This document shows positions 7,785 to 15,570 of a stretch of DNA of 64,000 nucleotides, in pieces. Below the pieces are notes generated by a model. It was not told the DNA's origin and did no database searches. It saw only the letters and a list, made by a program, of their open reading frames with translations. How positions within the stretch are numbered: the first letter of the stretch is position 1; each line of letters opens with the position of its first letter. Where the stretch lies: positions 1,860,001 to 1,924,000 of the forward strand of contig OZ245840.1 of NCBI GenBank assembly GCA_965228775.1, written 5' to 3'. Position numbers and translations under genes: made by a program. The stretch comes from JANQMY01 sp965228775 (lineage in GTDB: Bacteria; Pseudomonadota; Alphaproteobacteria; JANQMY01).

Positions 7785-10364
7785 GTGAAGAAGACCGGCA
7801 GTTCCAGTACCCAAACCCGCCGTTTCAATGGCGAGGTCGAACGGCAGATTTATCTGACCCGCCTGACCATGATGTGGGAACAGATCTGGCCTGCTCTGTG
7901 GCCGGCCGCCGGATTTGTCGGCCTGTTCTTCGGACTAAGCTTCCTCGGGGTTTGGGCCTTCGTTCCTGGCTCTTTGCATATGGCGGGTCTCGCCGCGCTC
8001 TTGATCGCCACCTGCATCGCGCTTTGGACCGGGTTTCGGGCCATCGAGATGCCATCTCGCGACCGAATTGTCCGGCGGCTGGAAACATCCAACCAAATCG
8101 ATCATCGGGTTCTTTCAAGCCTGCATGACCAACTTGCGCCATTGAACGCGGATAGTGAAACGAATGGTGAGACGGGCGCACTTTGGCAGGAACACAAACG
8201 GCGTTTGACGGCACGGCTAAAGCAAGTGCGGGCACCGCTGCCAAAAAGTGACCTGCCCATGCAGGATCCGAATGCTCTGCGGTTTGCCGTTGTGCTGCTG
8301 CTGTTTGTCTCCGCTGTCATCGGCTTTGGCGATTGGGGACACCGGTTGCAGCTTGCCCTTTCGCCCAATACAAAAGAGTCGGCATCGCAGATCACGCGGC
8401 TGGATGCTTGGATCACGCCGCCAACCTATACGGACACGCCGCCTCTTTTTCTTACCGAGGATGGGCAGGTAACGGAAACGTCGACCGATCCGATCACAGT
8501 TCCCGAAGGCTCTGTCCTGTCGGTGAAAGTAAGCGGCAGCGAACAGCCACCCACCCTGACCATGAGCACGCCGTCCGATCAGGCCGCCTTCGAATCACAA
8601 TCCGATCGCGTCTTTGAAGCGACCATCGTGGTCTCGGAAAGTACGCGTGTCTCTGTTCGCCAAGGTCTTTTCTCTTTAGCGGGATGGACCATCGATGTTC
8701 TGCCGGACGCAGCACCGGAAGTCGCCCTTACCGATAAGGTCGTGCCGGATCAGCGCGGCGCCATCAAAGTACCGTACAAGGCCACCGACGATTATGGCGT
8801 GTCGGAAATTTCACTCTTCCTGACCTTGAAGAATCCGGATGCAGGTGTCGCGAAATATTACGGCAATCAGCATACGGTCGAATTGACCCCCCTTAAGCTT
8901 GGCGCCAAGGAAATCGACGAGACCGCACAGCAAAACTTGACCGAACACCCCTGGTCCGGCCTTGAGATTGAACTCACGGTACGCGCCAAAGATGAACACG
9001 GACAGGCCGGCAACAGTGTTCCGGTGGACATCACGTTGCCGGAACGCCAATTCAAGAAACCATTGGCGGCCGCCGTTATTGAGCAGCGCAAAAACTTGGC
9101 GCACGGAATATTGCCGGTCATCGACGTAGCCAAATATTTGGATGCGCTCACCATCGCCCCGGACGAAACCTATTTCGAAGACACTGCTGTTTATTTGGGG
9201 ATTCGTGCCGCTTATTGGCGCCTGCTGCGCATGGCAGAATTTGAGCAGATCCGCGCCATGGTCGCGCGCGAGGAACCCGGCATCCACAATCCGGAAGCCG
9301 TGGAGGATTTCGACACCAAGATCGAAGAGCTAACAAAAAGCACTGTGAAGATGCTGTGGGACATCGCCCTTAAAATCGAAGATGGCGACAAATCCTTGGC
9401 CGAACGGGAACTGCTCGCCGCCCAAGAAGCCCTGATGGAAGCTTTAGAAAACGGCGCAAGCGACGAAGAAATCTCCAACTTGGTTGAGAATCTGAAGGAA
9501 GCGCTCGACCGTTATCTGGAAGCCCTTGCCCGGCAAGCCCTCGAAGAATTTCAACGAACAGGACAAGCGCCACAGCCAGTGGATCCCAACGCGGCCATGA
9601 TCGAAACAGAGGATCTGGACGATCTGCTGGATTCCATTCAAGAGCTTGCGGAAACGGGTGCGCGCGAGTCTGCGCGGCAACTTCTCTCTCAATTGCAGGG
9701 CTTGCTTCAGAACCTTCGCGCCGGAGACTTTGCGCCAAGCATGACCCCATCCCAACAGGCCATGCAGGAGGCGCTGGGCAAGCTCGGCGACCTGATCGGC
9801 GAACAGCGCGGCGTGATGGACGAAACCTTCCGCCAGGATCAGGCAGGGCCTTCACAAAACAATACGGGCAGCGGCGAGGGTCCCCCATTACCTGGCCTTG
9901 CTGAAAAGCAACGAGGCGTCGGCGAGTCTCTGGAACAATTGCTGGATGAGCTTGGTCAAAGTGGAACCGAGGTGCCACTAGCTCTCGGACAGGCTGATCG
10001 TTCCATCGAACGCGGCGCCACGGCGCTGGATTCCGGTGAAACAGGGCGGGCGCTCGATCAACAGGGCCGCGCGATTGATCAGCTTCGCCAAGGAGCGCAG
10101 GAACTTGCCCAACAGCTTTTGGATGAACTTCAAGGGTCAAGCGGCAGCGTTGGACAAGGCCGCCGGCAAGGCCGCGATTCAGACCCGTTGGGCCGTCCAA
10201 ACGGAAACGGCGGACCTGATTTCGGCGACAGCGTCAAAGTGCCGGACGAACGTGCACTTCAGCGCGCGCGCGATATTCTTGAAGAGCTTCAACGGCGGGC
10301 GTCGGACAAATCGCGTCCGCTGCCGGAACTGGAATATCTTGAGAGGTTGCTTAGAAGATTCTGA
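7785..10364 (+). CDS. TIGR02302/DUF4175-type membrane protein
   Basis: A very long protein (about 859 residues) of a family restricted mainly to alphaproteobacteria and usually found next to lysA, as here. Two membrane segments lie within the first 90 residues and a third near 165-185. A beta-rich, probably periplasmic, middle is followed from about 500 by a charged helical region and then a Gln/Gly/Asn-rich stretch (about 650-820). GTG at 7785 is chosen because AAGGA stands 5 bp before it; TTG at 7782 is the in-frame alternative. Function is unknown; an envelope role is likely. Confidence 0.85.
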   Translation: MKKTGSSSTQTRRFNGEVERQIYLTRLTMMWEQIWPALWPAAGFVGLFFGLSFLGVWAFVPGSLHMAGLAALLIATCIALWTGFRAIEMPSRDRIVRRLETSNQIDHRVLSSLHDQLAPLNADSETNGETGALWQEHKRRLTARLKQVRAPLPKSDLPMQDPNALRFAVVLLLFVSAVIGFGDWGHRLQLALSPNTKESASQITRLDAWITPPTYTDTPPLFLTEDGQVTETSTDPITVPEGSVLSVKVSGSEQPPTLTMSTPSDQAAFESQSDRVFEATIVVSESTRVSVRQGLFSLAGWTIDVLPDAAPEVALTDKVVPDQRGAIKVPYKATDDYGVSEISLFLTLKNPDAGVAKYYGNQHTVELTPLKLGAKEIDETAQQNLTEHPWSGLEIELTVRAKDEHGQAGNSVPVDITLPERQFKKPLAAAVIEQRKNLAHGILPVIDVAKYLDALTIAPDETYFEDTAVYLGIRAAYWRLLRMAEFEQIRAMVAREEPGIHNPEAVEDFDTKIEELTKSTVKMLWDIALKIEDGDKSLAERELLAAQEALMEALENGASDEEISNLVENLKEALDRYLEALARQALEEFQRTGQAPQPVDPNAAMIETEDLDDLLDSIQELAETGARESARQLLSQLQGLLQNLRAGDFAPSMTPSQQAMQEALGKLGDLIGEQRGVMDETFRQDQAGPSQNNTGSGEGPPLPGLAEKQRGVGESLEQLLDELGQSGTEVPLALGQADRSIERGATALDSGETGRALDQQGRAIDQLRQGAQELAQQLLDELQGSSGSVGQGRRQGRDSDPLGRPNGNGGPDFGDSVKVPDERALQRARDILEELQRRASDKSRPLPELEYLERLLRRF

Positions 10365-10423
10365 CGCGACAGCCTGACTTCAAGACGTGAGGACACGCAG
10401 CGTTTTCGTTTGATTTGGCCCGG

Positions 10424-10495
10424 CCATCCCACTCCCCCGTCCCAACCACCCGATAAGGGTACCCTAGGGGTGGTTGGGACGGGGGAGTGGGATGG
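10424..10495. repeat. Long hairpin element, copy 1 (27-bp perfect arms)
   Basis: An inverted repeat with perfect arms at 10424-10450 and 10469-10495 and an 18-base loop containing AGGGTACC. It lies between two convergent genes, in a 155-bp gap. A closely related copy is at 24597-24669, also at a convergent junction. No T tract follows either arm, so it is not a classical terminator, although so stable a stem could stop or protect transcripts from both sides. Confidence 0.9.
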
Positions 10496-10519
10496 ACAAG
10501 CCTGCTACTCAAATACATG

Positions 10520-10885
10520 CTAAGCCGTCAGGCAAAGAGCCTCTTCCACCTGCGTGCAAATATCATCCATCGAGAAGGGCTTCGAGACGATGGTGTGAAC
10601 CAAATCGTCCAAATCCTGAGCCCGCTCTTTTTCGGCCACATAGCCCGTCATCATGATGATCGGCAAAGACGGATGATCGCGTGACGCATTCAGAGCAAGC
10701 GTGATGCCGTCCATAACAGGCATCATAATGTCACTGACGAGCAGATCGAATTCTTCAGCGCCCAACTTAGAGAGGGCTTCGGCACCGTCCATGGCAGTGG
10801 AAACTTTGTGGCCGCGCAATGAAAGCGCGCGGGCCAGAAAGACCCGGAGAGCTTCTTCGTCATCTGCCACCAAAATATGCGCCAT
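10520..10885 (-). CDS. cpdR: CpdR-like single-domain response regulator
   Basis: A stand-alone receiver domain of 121 residues. The acidic pocket D8-D9, phospho-acceptor D52 in SDIMMPVMDG, T80 and K102 in SKPF are all present. Its length and sequence pattern resemble CpdR of Caulobacter, which when unphosphorylated directs ClpXP to degrade CtrA and other cell-cycle proteins. It has no output domain and no kinase beside it, as expected for a protein served by the ChpT phosphotransferase. The cpdR name rests on resemblance rather than on the cell-cycle context. Confidence 0.8.
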   Translation of the reverse strand: MAHILVADDEEALRVFLARALSLRGHKVSTAMDGAEALSKLGAEEFDLLVSDIMMPVMDGITLALNASRDHPSLPIIMMTGYVAEKERAQDLDDLVHTIVSKPFSMDDICTQVEEALCLTA

Positions 10886-11027
10886 CGTCGTTTCGAACCT
10901 CTGTTTGCCGGAAGCGTTCCAAATCGAGACAGTTTCTCGATAGCCTAGAGGTGCCCTAAGGATCTTAAGACTTCGTTTATGACGATTCTAATAGCCCGAA
11001 CAAATTCGCCCAGCGGCGTCAGATGGC

Positions 11028-11729
11028 TTAAAGGCCAGACAGCGTGTTGTCGTTTTGGTCGAATTCCACTTTGAGATGGGTCGCCCCGATCGGCGGGCTG
11101 GGCAAGTTGGACACAAAACGATAGTCTTCTTGCGGATCCAATCGCCCCAAGGGCAGCTGATGGAACCACCAATAGACTTCCTCGCCCGTCGAATCCACCA
11201 AGGTGAGACGCACCCGCGGGACGGGAACAGCCCGATTGGTCATGTTCACCACCCGGCCTCGGACCGACAAGATGGGCAAGCCATCGTCTTCATTGCGCTC
11301 GGTGGCGATATCGCGGAGGGCAATACCAGTCACATTCGTGTCGATGCCCAGCACCCGGTAAGCGGTCACCGTCTGCGGCCAAGCGTTTACGATGAAATGG
11401 CGGTATTGGTAGGTGCTTGCCGTCGCGCCGCCCATAATCAGCAGCAACAAAGCCCATCCTGCGACACGGGCGGCCGAAAACCCGCCCCGCGCTGTCTGAG
11501 GCACCGGCGGATCAGCGTCATCATATCCGTCATCGTGATCATGATGATCGTGGTCGGAATCATCATAGCCATCGTCAATGGTGTCGATGGCATGATCGTC
11601 AGGCTCTGGTGCAGCCTCTTGGAACCACACAAACCCGCAATTGGCGCACTTCACTTTCCTGCCGGAAGGTGCGAACGCCTTCTCTTCCGCCTTGTAGCGT
11701 TTTCCACAATCGGGACACGTAATAATCAT
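11028..11729 (-). CDS. MJ0042-type zinc-ribbon membrane protein
   Basis: A 233-residue protein starting with an MJ0042/zinc-ribbon-type finger, cysteines C5, C8, C28 and C31, followed by an unusual Asp/His-rich stretch (about 42-75), one membrane segment (about 92-108) and a DUF3426-like extracytoplasmic domain. It is divergent from ftsE with a 113-bp gap, its usual neighbour in alphaproteobacteria. Function unknown. The Asp/His run could bind divalent metal, which is only inference. Confidence 0.8.
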   Translation of the reverse strand: MIITCPDCGKRYKAEEKAFAPSGRKVKCANCGFVWFQEAAPEPDDHAIDTIDDGYDDSDHDHHDHDDGYDDADPPVPQTARGGFSAARVAGWALLLLIMGGATASTYQYRHFIVNAWPQTVTAYRVLGIDTNVTGIALRDIATERNEDDGLPILSVRGRVVNMTNRAVPVPRVRLTLVDSTGEEVYWWFHQLPLGRLDPQEDYRFVSNLPSPPIGATHLKVEFDQNDNTLSGL

Positions 11730-11842
11730 GGTTTTTCCGCCGTTTGCCCCTCAGTTTTATTGACATATGACGCCGCACAAGGCAAGGACGGCAAGGGGCT
11801 TCCTGTAGGCCTTTCTGCAACACTTAACGTCGGAATTTCCCG

Positions 11843-12562
11843 GTGATCCGCTTCGAAAATGTCGGCATGCGTTACGGCTCGGGTCCGGAGATCCTGAGAG
11901 ACGTAACTTTCCATATCGCGCCAGGGTCGCTGCACTTTCTCACGGGCCCATCCGGCGCCGGCAAGACCTCTCTGTTGAAGCTGATGCTGTTGGCGCACCG
12001 CCCATCCCGGGGCCTGATATCCCTGTTTGGCGCCGATCTGGCGACCACGCCACGGCATATTTTCCCAGAAATCCGCCGTCGCGTCGGGGTCGTGTTCCAG
12101 GATTTTAGGCTGCTCGATCATCTCTCTGCTTACGATAATGTGGCCCTGCCCTTACGGGTAAGCGGGCTTAAAGAGGTAGAATACCGCGAAAATGTCATCG
12201 AACTGTTGACTTGGGTCGGATTAGGCGACCGGATCGATGCCCGCCCACCGACCTTGTCGGGCGGTGAGAAACAGCGGGTGGCCATTGCCCGCGCGGTGGT
12301 GGCCAAGCCGGACCTGCTCCTGGCGGACGAACCGACCGGCAATGTGGACCCGGAAATGGGTGACCGCCTCCTGCGTCTGTTTATGGAGCTGAACAAGCTC
12401 GGCACATCCGTCATCATCGCAACCCATGATTTTGCGATCCTAGAGCGTTATCCTGCACCGGAAATGCGGCTGCGGGATGGCCATCTGACCTATATGACAA
12501 CGGCTCAGGCTCAAAAGATGCGGGAACGCCATCCCCTCAGCCGCAAGCGCAGCAGAGCGTAA
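11843..12562 (+). CDS. ftsE: Cell division ATP-binding protein FtsE
   Basis: ABC-type ATPase (239 residues) that with FtsX controls peptidoglycan hydrolases at the division site. Walker A is GPSGAGKT at 35-42, the signature is LSGGEKQRVAIARA, and Walker B is LLLADEPTGN. The GTG start at 11843 is the one giving the standard MIRFENV N-terminus. ftsX follows 9 bp later. Confidence 0.95.
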   Translation: MIRFENVGMRYGSGPEILRDVTFHIAPGSLHFLTGPSGAGKTSLLKLMLLAHRPSRGLISLFGADLATTPRHIFPEIRRRVGVVFQDFRLLDHLSAYDNVALPLRVSGLKEVEYRENVIELLTWVGLGDRIDARPPTLSGGEKQRVAIARAVVAKPDLLLADEPTGNVDPEMGDRLLRLFMELNKLGTSVIIATHDFAILERYPAPEMRLRDGHLTYMTTAQAQKMRERHPLSRKRSRA

Positions 12563-12571
12563 GGGGCGATC

Positions 12572-13447
12572 TTGGACAAACCAGGCAAAATTTTGCCGCG
12601 CGGCGGCACCATCGGCAGACCGCTTCAGACCGTCATGGCGATCATGTGCTATTTGGCGTCGCTCTCTTTAGGGGCCGCATTGGCGGTCGATCGCTTGGCT
12701 GACAATTGGACGTCGGATCTTGCCGGTCAAATCACGGTGACCATCAAGACGTCGCGGGGCGTTTCACTGGACCAGCAGATGGATGCGGCCCTGGCCGTGT
12801 TGGAAACCACGCCGGGTGTTTTGCGCGCGCGTCCCGCAAGCGACGGCGAACTCAAAGCACTACTCACGCCGTATCTTGGCGGCAATGTGGACCTTGAACG
12901 GCTGCCCGTTCCCAAACTCATCTTTGTACAGATTGATCCAGCGAATAAACCGGCCTTCGAAAACCTGCAATTGCGGCTCACCGAAGCGTCGCCAGGCGTT
13001 TTGTTGGATGACCATTCCCGGTGGAACGATCAATTGCAGAGCTTCGCAACCGGCCTTGCCAGCGTCGGGTTCGCCGTCCTGGCACTTACTGCCATCGCCA
13101 CGATCGCCACCGTCATCTACGCCACACGCGCCGGTTTGCTCGCGAACAAAGACACGATCGAAGTGCTGCATATGGTTGGCGCCCAAGACCGGTTTATTGC
13201 CGGAGAATTTCAAAATCACTTTTGGTCGCTGGGCTTGATTGCCGGGTTTATTGGTCTGGTGGCGGCAGCGATTACCTTCTACGGCTTTGCGTCCCTTACG
13301 GATCAATCCACCAGCCTGCTTACGCCGGAGTTCTCGCCGAGCGCTGCGGAGCTTGCGTCATTGCTGGCGATCCCCATCGTCGCGTCCATCGTATCCATGC
13401 TGACCGCCCGGCTCACGGCGCTCAACGTCATCGGCAAGATGCCATAA
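12572..13447 (+). CDS. ftsX: Cell division protein FtsX
   Basis: The membrane partner of FtsE (291 residues). One membrane helix near 25-45, a periplasmic loop of about 120 residues that in characterised homologues binds amidase activators, then three helices toward the C-terminus, the standard FtsX topology. The start is TTG at 12572 with AAGGGG about 6 bp before it. It forms a two-gene unit with ftsE. Confidence 0.93.
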   Translation: MDKPGKILPRGGTIGRPLQTVMAIMCYLASLSLGAALAVDRLADNWTSDLAGQITVTIKTSRGVSLDQQMDAALAVLETTPGVLRARPASDGELKALLTPYLGGNVDLERLPVPKLIFVQIDPANKPAFENLQLRLTEASPGVLLDDHSRWNDQLQSFATGLASVGFAVLALTAIATIATVIYATRAGLLANKDTIEVLHMVGAQDRFIAGEFQNHFWSLGLIAGFIGLVAAAITFYGFASLTDQSTSLLTPEFSPSAAELASLLAIPIVASIVSMLTARLTALNVIGKMP

Positions 13448-13461
13448 GGCAGAGCCCGTTC

Positions 13462-14016
13462 ATGCGCCCGAAACTCGTACTGCTGGACCGCGACGGTGTG
13501 CTGAATGAAGACCGCGACGACTTCATCAAAAACCCCGGCGAGCTGGTGATGATCCCCGGAAGCGCCGAGGCTGTCGGCAAACTGACATCGGCGGGCATCA
13601 AGACCGCCATTGTGACCAATCAATCGGGCATCGGACGCGGTCTGTTCGACGAAGCCATGCTCCAACGCATCCACGAGCGCCTGCGGGACGAGACCAAACG
13701 GCAGGGCGGACATTTTGACGCCATTTTCTTTTGTCCTGATGCGCCTGAAGCGGCCGGTCCGAACCGCAAACCGGAACCGGGCATGCTTCGCCAGGCGATG
13801 GCGCAATTCAGGGCGAGCCCCGGTGACTGCGTTATGATTGGCGATAGCCTGCGCGACTTGCAAGCGGCTCAAAAGGCCGGGTGCCGCCGGGTGCTGGTGC
13901 GCACCGGCAACGGCGCCAAAACCCAGGCCCAAGGACTGCCGCCGGACGTACTGCCGGTTTCGGTGTATAATGATTTGGGCGCTGCGGTGGAGGCTATTTT
14001 GGGGGCGGAGGCGTAA
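13462..14016 (+). CDS. HAD-family phosphatase, GmhB-like
   Basis: A 184-residue HAD-IIIA phosphatase. The nucleophile motif is DRDGVL with D9 and D11, motif II is TNQSGIGRG, and motif IV is MIGDSLRDL. The closest named family is D-glycero-D-manno-heptose 1,7-bisphosphate 7-phosphatase (LPS inner-core heptose synthesis). The zinc-binding Cys/His loop that marks classical GmhB is not preserved: only CPDAP is left before NRKPEPGM. It starts 14 bp after ftsX. The heptose role is therefore likely but not certain; histidinol-phosphatase-type activity is another possibility. Confidence 0.8.
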   Translation: MRPKLVLLDRDGVLNEDRDDFIKNPGELVMIPGSAEAVGKLTSAGIKTAIVTNQSGIGRGLFDEAMLQRIHERLRDETKRQGGHFDAIFFCPDAPEAAGPNRKPEPGMLRQAMAQFRASPGDCVMIGDSLRDLQAAQKAGCRRVLVRTGNGAKTQAQGLPPDVLPVSVYNDLGAAVEAILGAEA

Positions 14017-14100
14017 TCCCCCTAACGACAAAAGACAAAAAAACCTTGGCTTAAGAAGGCTTTGCTAGGCTTGCGCCGATCAAGGAGGGACCATCGTCCG

Positions 14101-14700
14101 ATGTCGCTGGGTCTAGACCGATTCGTCAGACGCGCATTTTTGCCGCTTTTGCTCGCCGTTAGTGTGGCTTGGGTCTGGGGCTTGGTCAGTTTCGTGGGGA
14201 ACCTGCCAAAACCACTGCCTCTGGCGCCAGGATCCGCGGACGGCATTGTCATTCTTACCGGCGGCCCGGACCGCATCCGGACGGGCATGGCGCTCCTCAA
14301 CCAGGGGGCGGCGCCGCGCTTGCTGATCTCCGGCGTTTTTCAAGACACCAGCCGAGACGATTTGCGCAAGCTGATCGGCCGGTCTCAAGACCGTTTCGAT
14401 TGCTGCGTCGATGTGGGGCGCGTAGCACGGGACACCACCGGCAATGCCCACGAAACAGCAGCTTGGGCCCACGAGAACGGATACAAGAAACTCGTGGTGG
14501 TGACGGCTGCCTTCCACATGCCCCGCAGCCTTCTCGAGCTGCGCCGCACCATGCCGGGGGTTGAGTTTATTCCGTATCCAGTGGTATCCACCAGCGAGCG
14601 GATTGACGGCTGGTGGAAAAAACCGGCGACAATCCGTAAGCTGAGTTTTGAATACACCAAGTATCTACTGGCACGTTTGCGCGTGGCCATCCTGTCCTAA
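14101..14700 (+). CDS. YdcF-family (DUF218) membrane protein
   Basis: About 199 residues: an N-terminal membrane helix (about 11-32) and a DUF218/YdcF domain with the typical IVILTGGPDRI start, GNAHETA centre and VVTAAFHMPRS end. The family includes SanA/ElyC-type envelope proteins. A strong AAGGAGG lies 12 bp before the chosen ATG. It precedes plsC by 18 bp, a conserved alphaproteobacterial order. Confidence 0.88.
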   Translation: MSLGLDRFVRRAFLPLLLAVSVAWVWGLVSFVGNLPKPLPLAPGSADGIVILTGGPDRIRTGMALLNQGAAPRLLISGVFQDTSRDDLRKLIGRSQDRFDCCVDVGRVARDTTGNAHETAAWAHENGYKKLVVVTAAFHMPRSLLELRRTMPGVEFIPYPVVSTSERIDGWWKKPATIRKLSFEYTKYLLARLRVAILS

Positions 14701-14718
14701 CATCAAGCAATCCTTTTT

Positions 14719-15435
14719 ATGTTGTTGCTGAGGTCTTTTCTTTTCCAAACCTTTTGGTGGGGTATATCCGCCATCATGACCATTAGCCATGTGCCGCTGT
14801 TTCTGGCACCGCGCAAATGGACCGTGCATCAAATCAAGATGTGGGGCCGGATTTCCCTCTGGGGGTTGCGCAACATTGTCGGCATCCACATCGAAGTGCG
14901 TGGTCAGGAACATGTTCCGAAGAATGGGGCACTGGTCGCGTCCAAGCACCAAACCATGTGGGAGACGATTGCTCTTTTCAATCTGAACCCGGACCCGGCG
15001 ATCATCTTCAAGGGTGAGCTCACATACGTTCCGTTTTACGGCTGGTACGCCATGAAAGCGGGCATGATCCTGATCGATCGCGGCACCCAGGCGAAAGCCA
15101 TGCGCAAGATGATCAAGCAGGGAAAGCAAGCCTTGGCCGAGGACCGGCAAATTGTCGTGTTTCCCGAAGGCACACGGCGCCCGGTGGGGGCGGAACCGGA
15201 ATACAAAAGCGGTGTCTATGGCCTCTACAGCCAGCTTAAGGTGCCGTGTGTGCTCGTCGCGCATAATTCGGGCCTTTACTGGCCACGGCGCGGCTATATC
15301 TGGCGGCCCGGCAAGATCATCATCGAGTTCCTGCCGCCCATCGAACCGGGCCTCAAGCGCGGCGAATTCATGGCCCGCCTGCAGGACACCGTCGAAACCG
15401 CTACCAATCGCCTGGTGGAAGAAGCACGGAAGTAG
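14719..15435 (+). CDS. plsC: 1-acyl-sn-glycerol-3-phosphate acyltransferase
   Basis: Makes phosphatidic acid from lysophosphatidic acid at the inner membrane (238 residues). Acyltransferase motif I is H77-QTMW-E82 (a Glu replaces the usual Asp of HX4D, as in many alphaproteobacterial PlsC), and motif III is FPEGTRRP at about 149-156. Hydrophobic N-terminus anchors it. Last gene of the ftsE-to-plsC run. Confidence 0.92.
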   Translation: MLLLRSFLFQTFWWGISAIMTISHVPLFLAPRKWTVHQIKMWGRISLWGLRNIVGIHIEVRGQEHVPKNGALVASKHQTMWETIALFNLNPDPAIIFKGELTYVPFYGWYAMKAGMILIDRGTQAKAMRKMIKQGKQALAEDRQIVVFPEGTRRPVGAEPEYKSGVYGLYSQLKVPCVLVAHNSGLYWPRRGYIWRPGKIIIEFLPPIEPGLKRGEFMARLQDTVETATNRLVEEARK

Positions 15436-15475
15436 AACATCTCCTGCAGAACATTAACGAACTGTTTACACTTTG

Positions 15476-15490
15476 GAACAAAATAAGAAC
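15476..15490. promoter_or_regulatory. LexA-type SOS box before nrdJ
   Basis: GAAC-N7-GAAC, exactly the alphaproteobacterial LexA motif (GTTC-N7-GTTC on the other strand). Two further GAAC units stand at 15449 and 15459 with 6-base spacing, which do not match. It lies about 80-95 bp before the nrdJ start. Confidence 0.6.
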
Positions 15491-15501
15491 ATCTACTTGG
15501 T

Positions 15502-15510
15502 TTATCCACA
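15502..15510 (+). promoter_or_regulatory. DnaA box before nrdJ
   Basis: TTATCCACA is a perfect consensus DnaA box. It stands 12 bp after the LexA-type box and about 60 bp before the nrdJ start. A single box can occur by chance, but ribonucleotide reductase promoters are known DnaA targets in E. coli and Caulobacter. Confidence 0.5.
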
Positions 15511-15570
15511 GGGTTCGGGTAATGTAAGCCTGCTACGATGGCGTCATCCGGACGAACGTAAGTGAGGGCA

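Noticed and set aside
9370..10200. 276-codon minus-strand frame over the TIGR02302 gene
   Set aside because: Shadow of the repetitive 3' part of the long plus-strand gene; Arg/Pro-rich.
15435..15462. Additional GAAC pairs before nrdJ as further LexA boxes
   Set aside because: Spacings are 10 and 6 bases, not the required 7.
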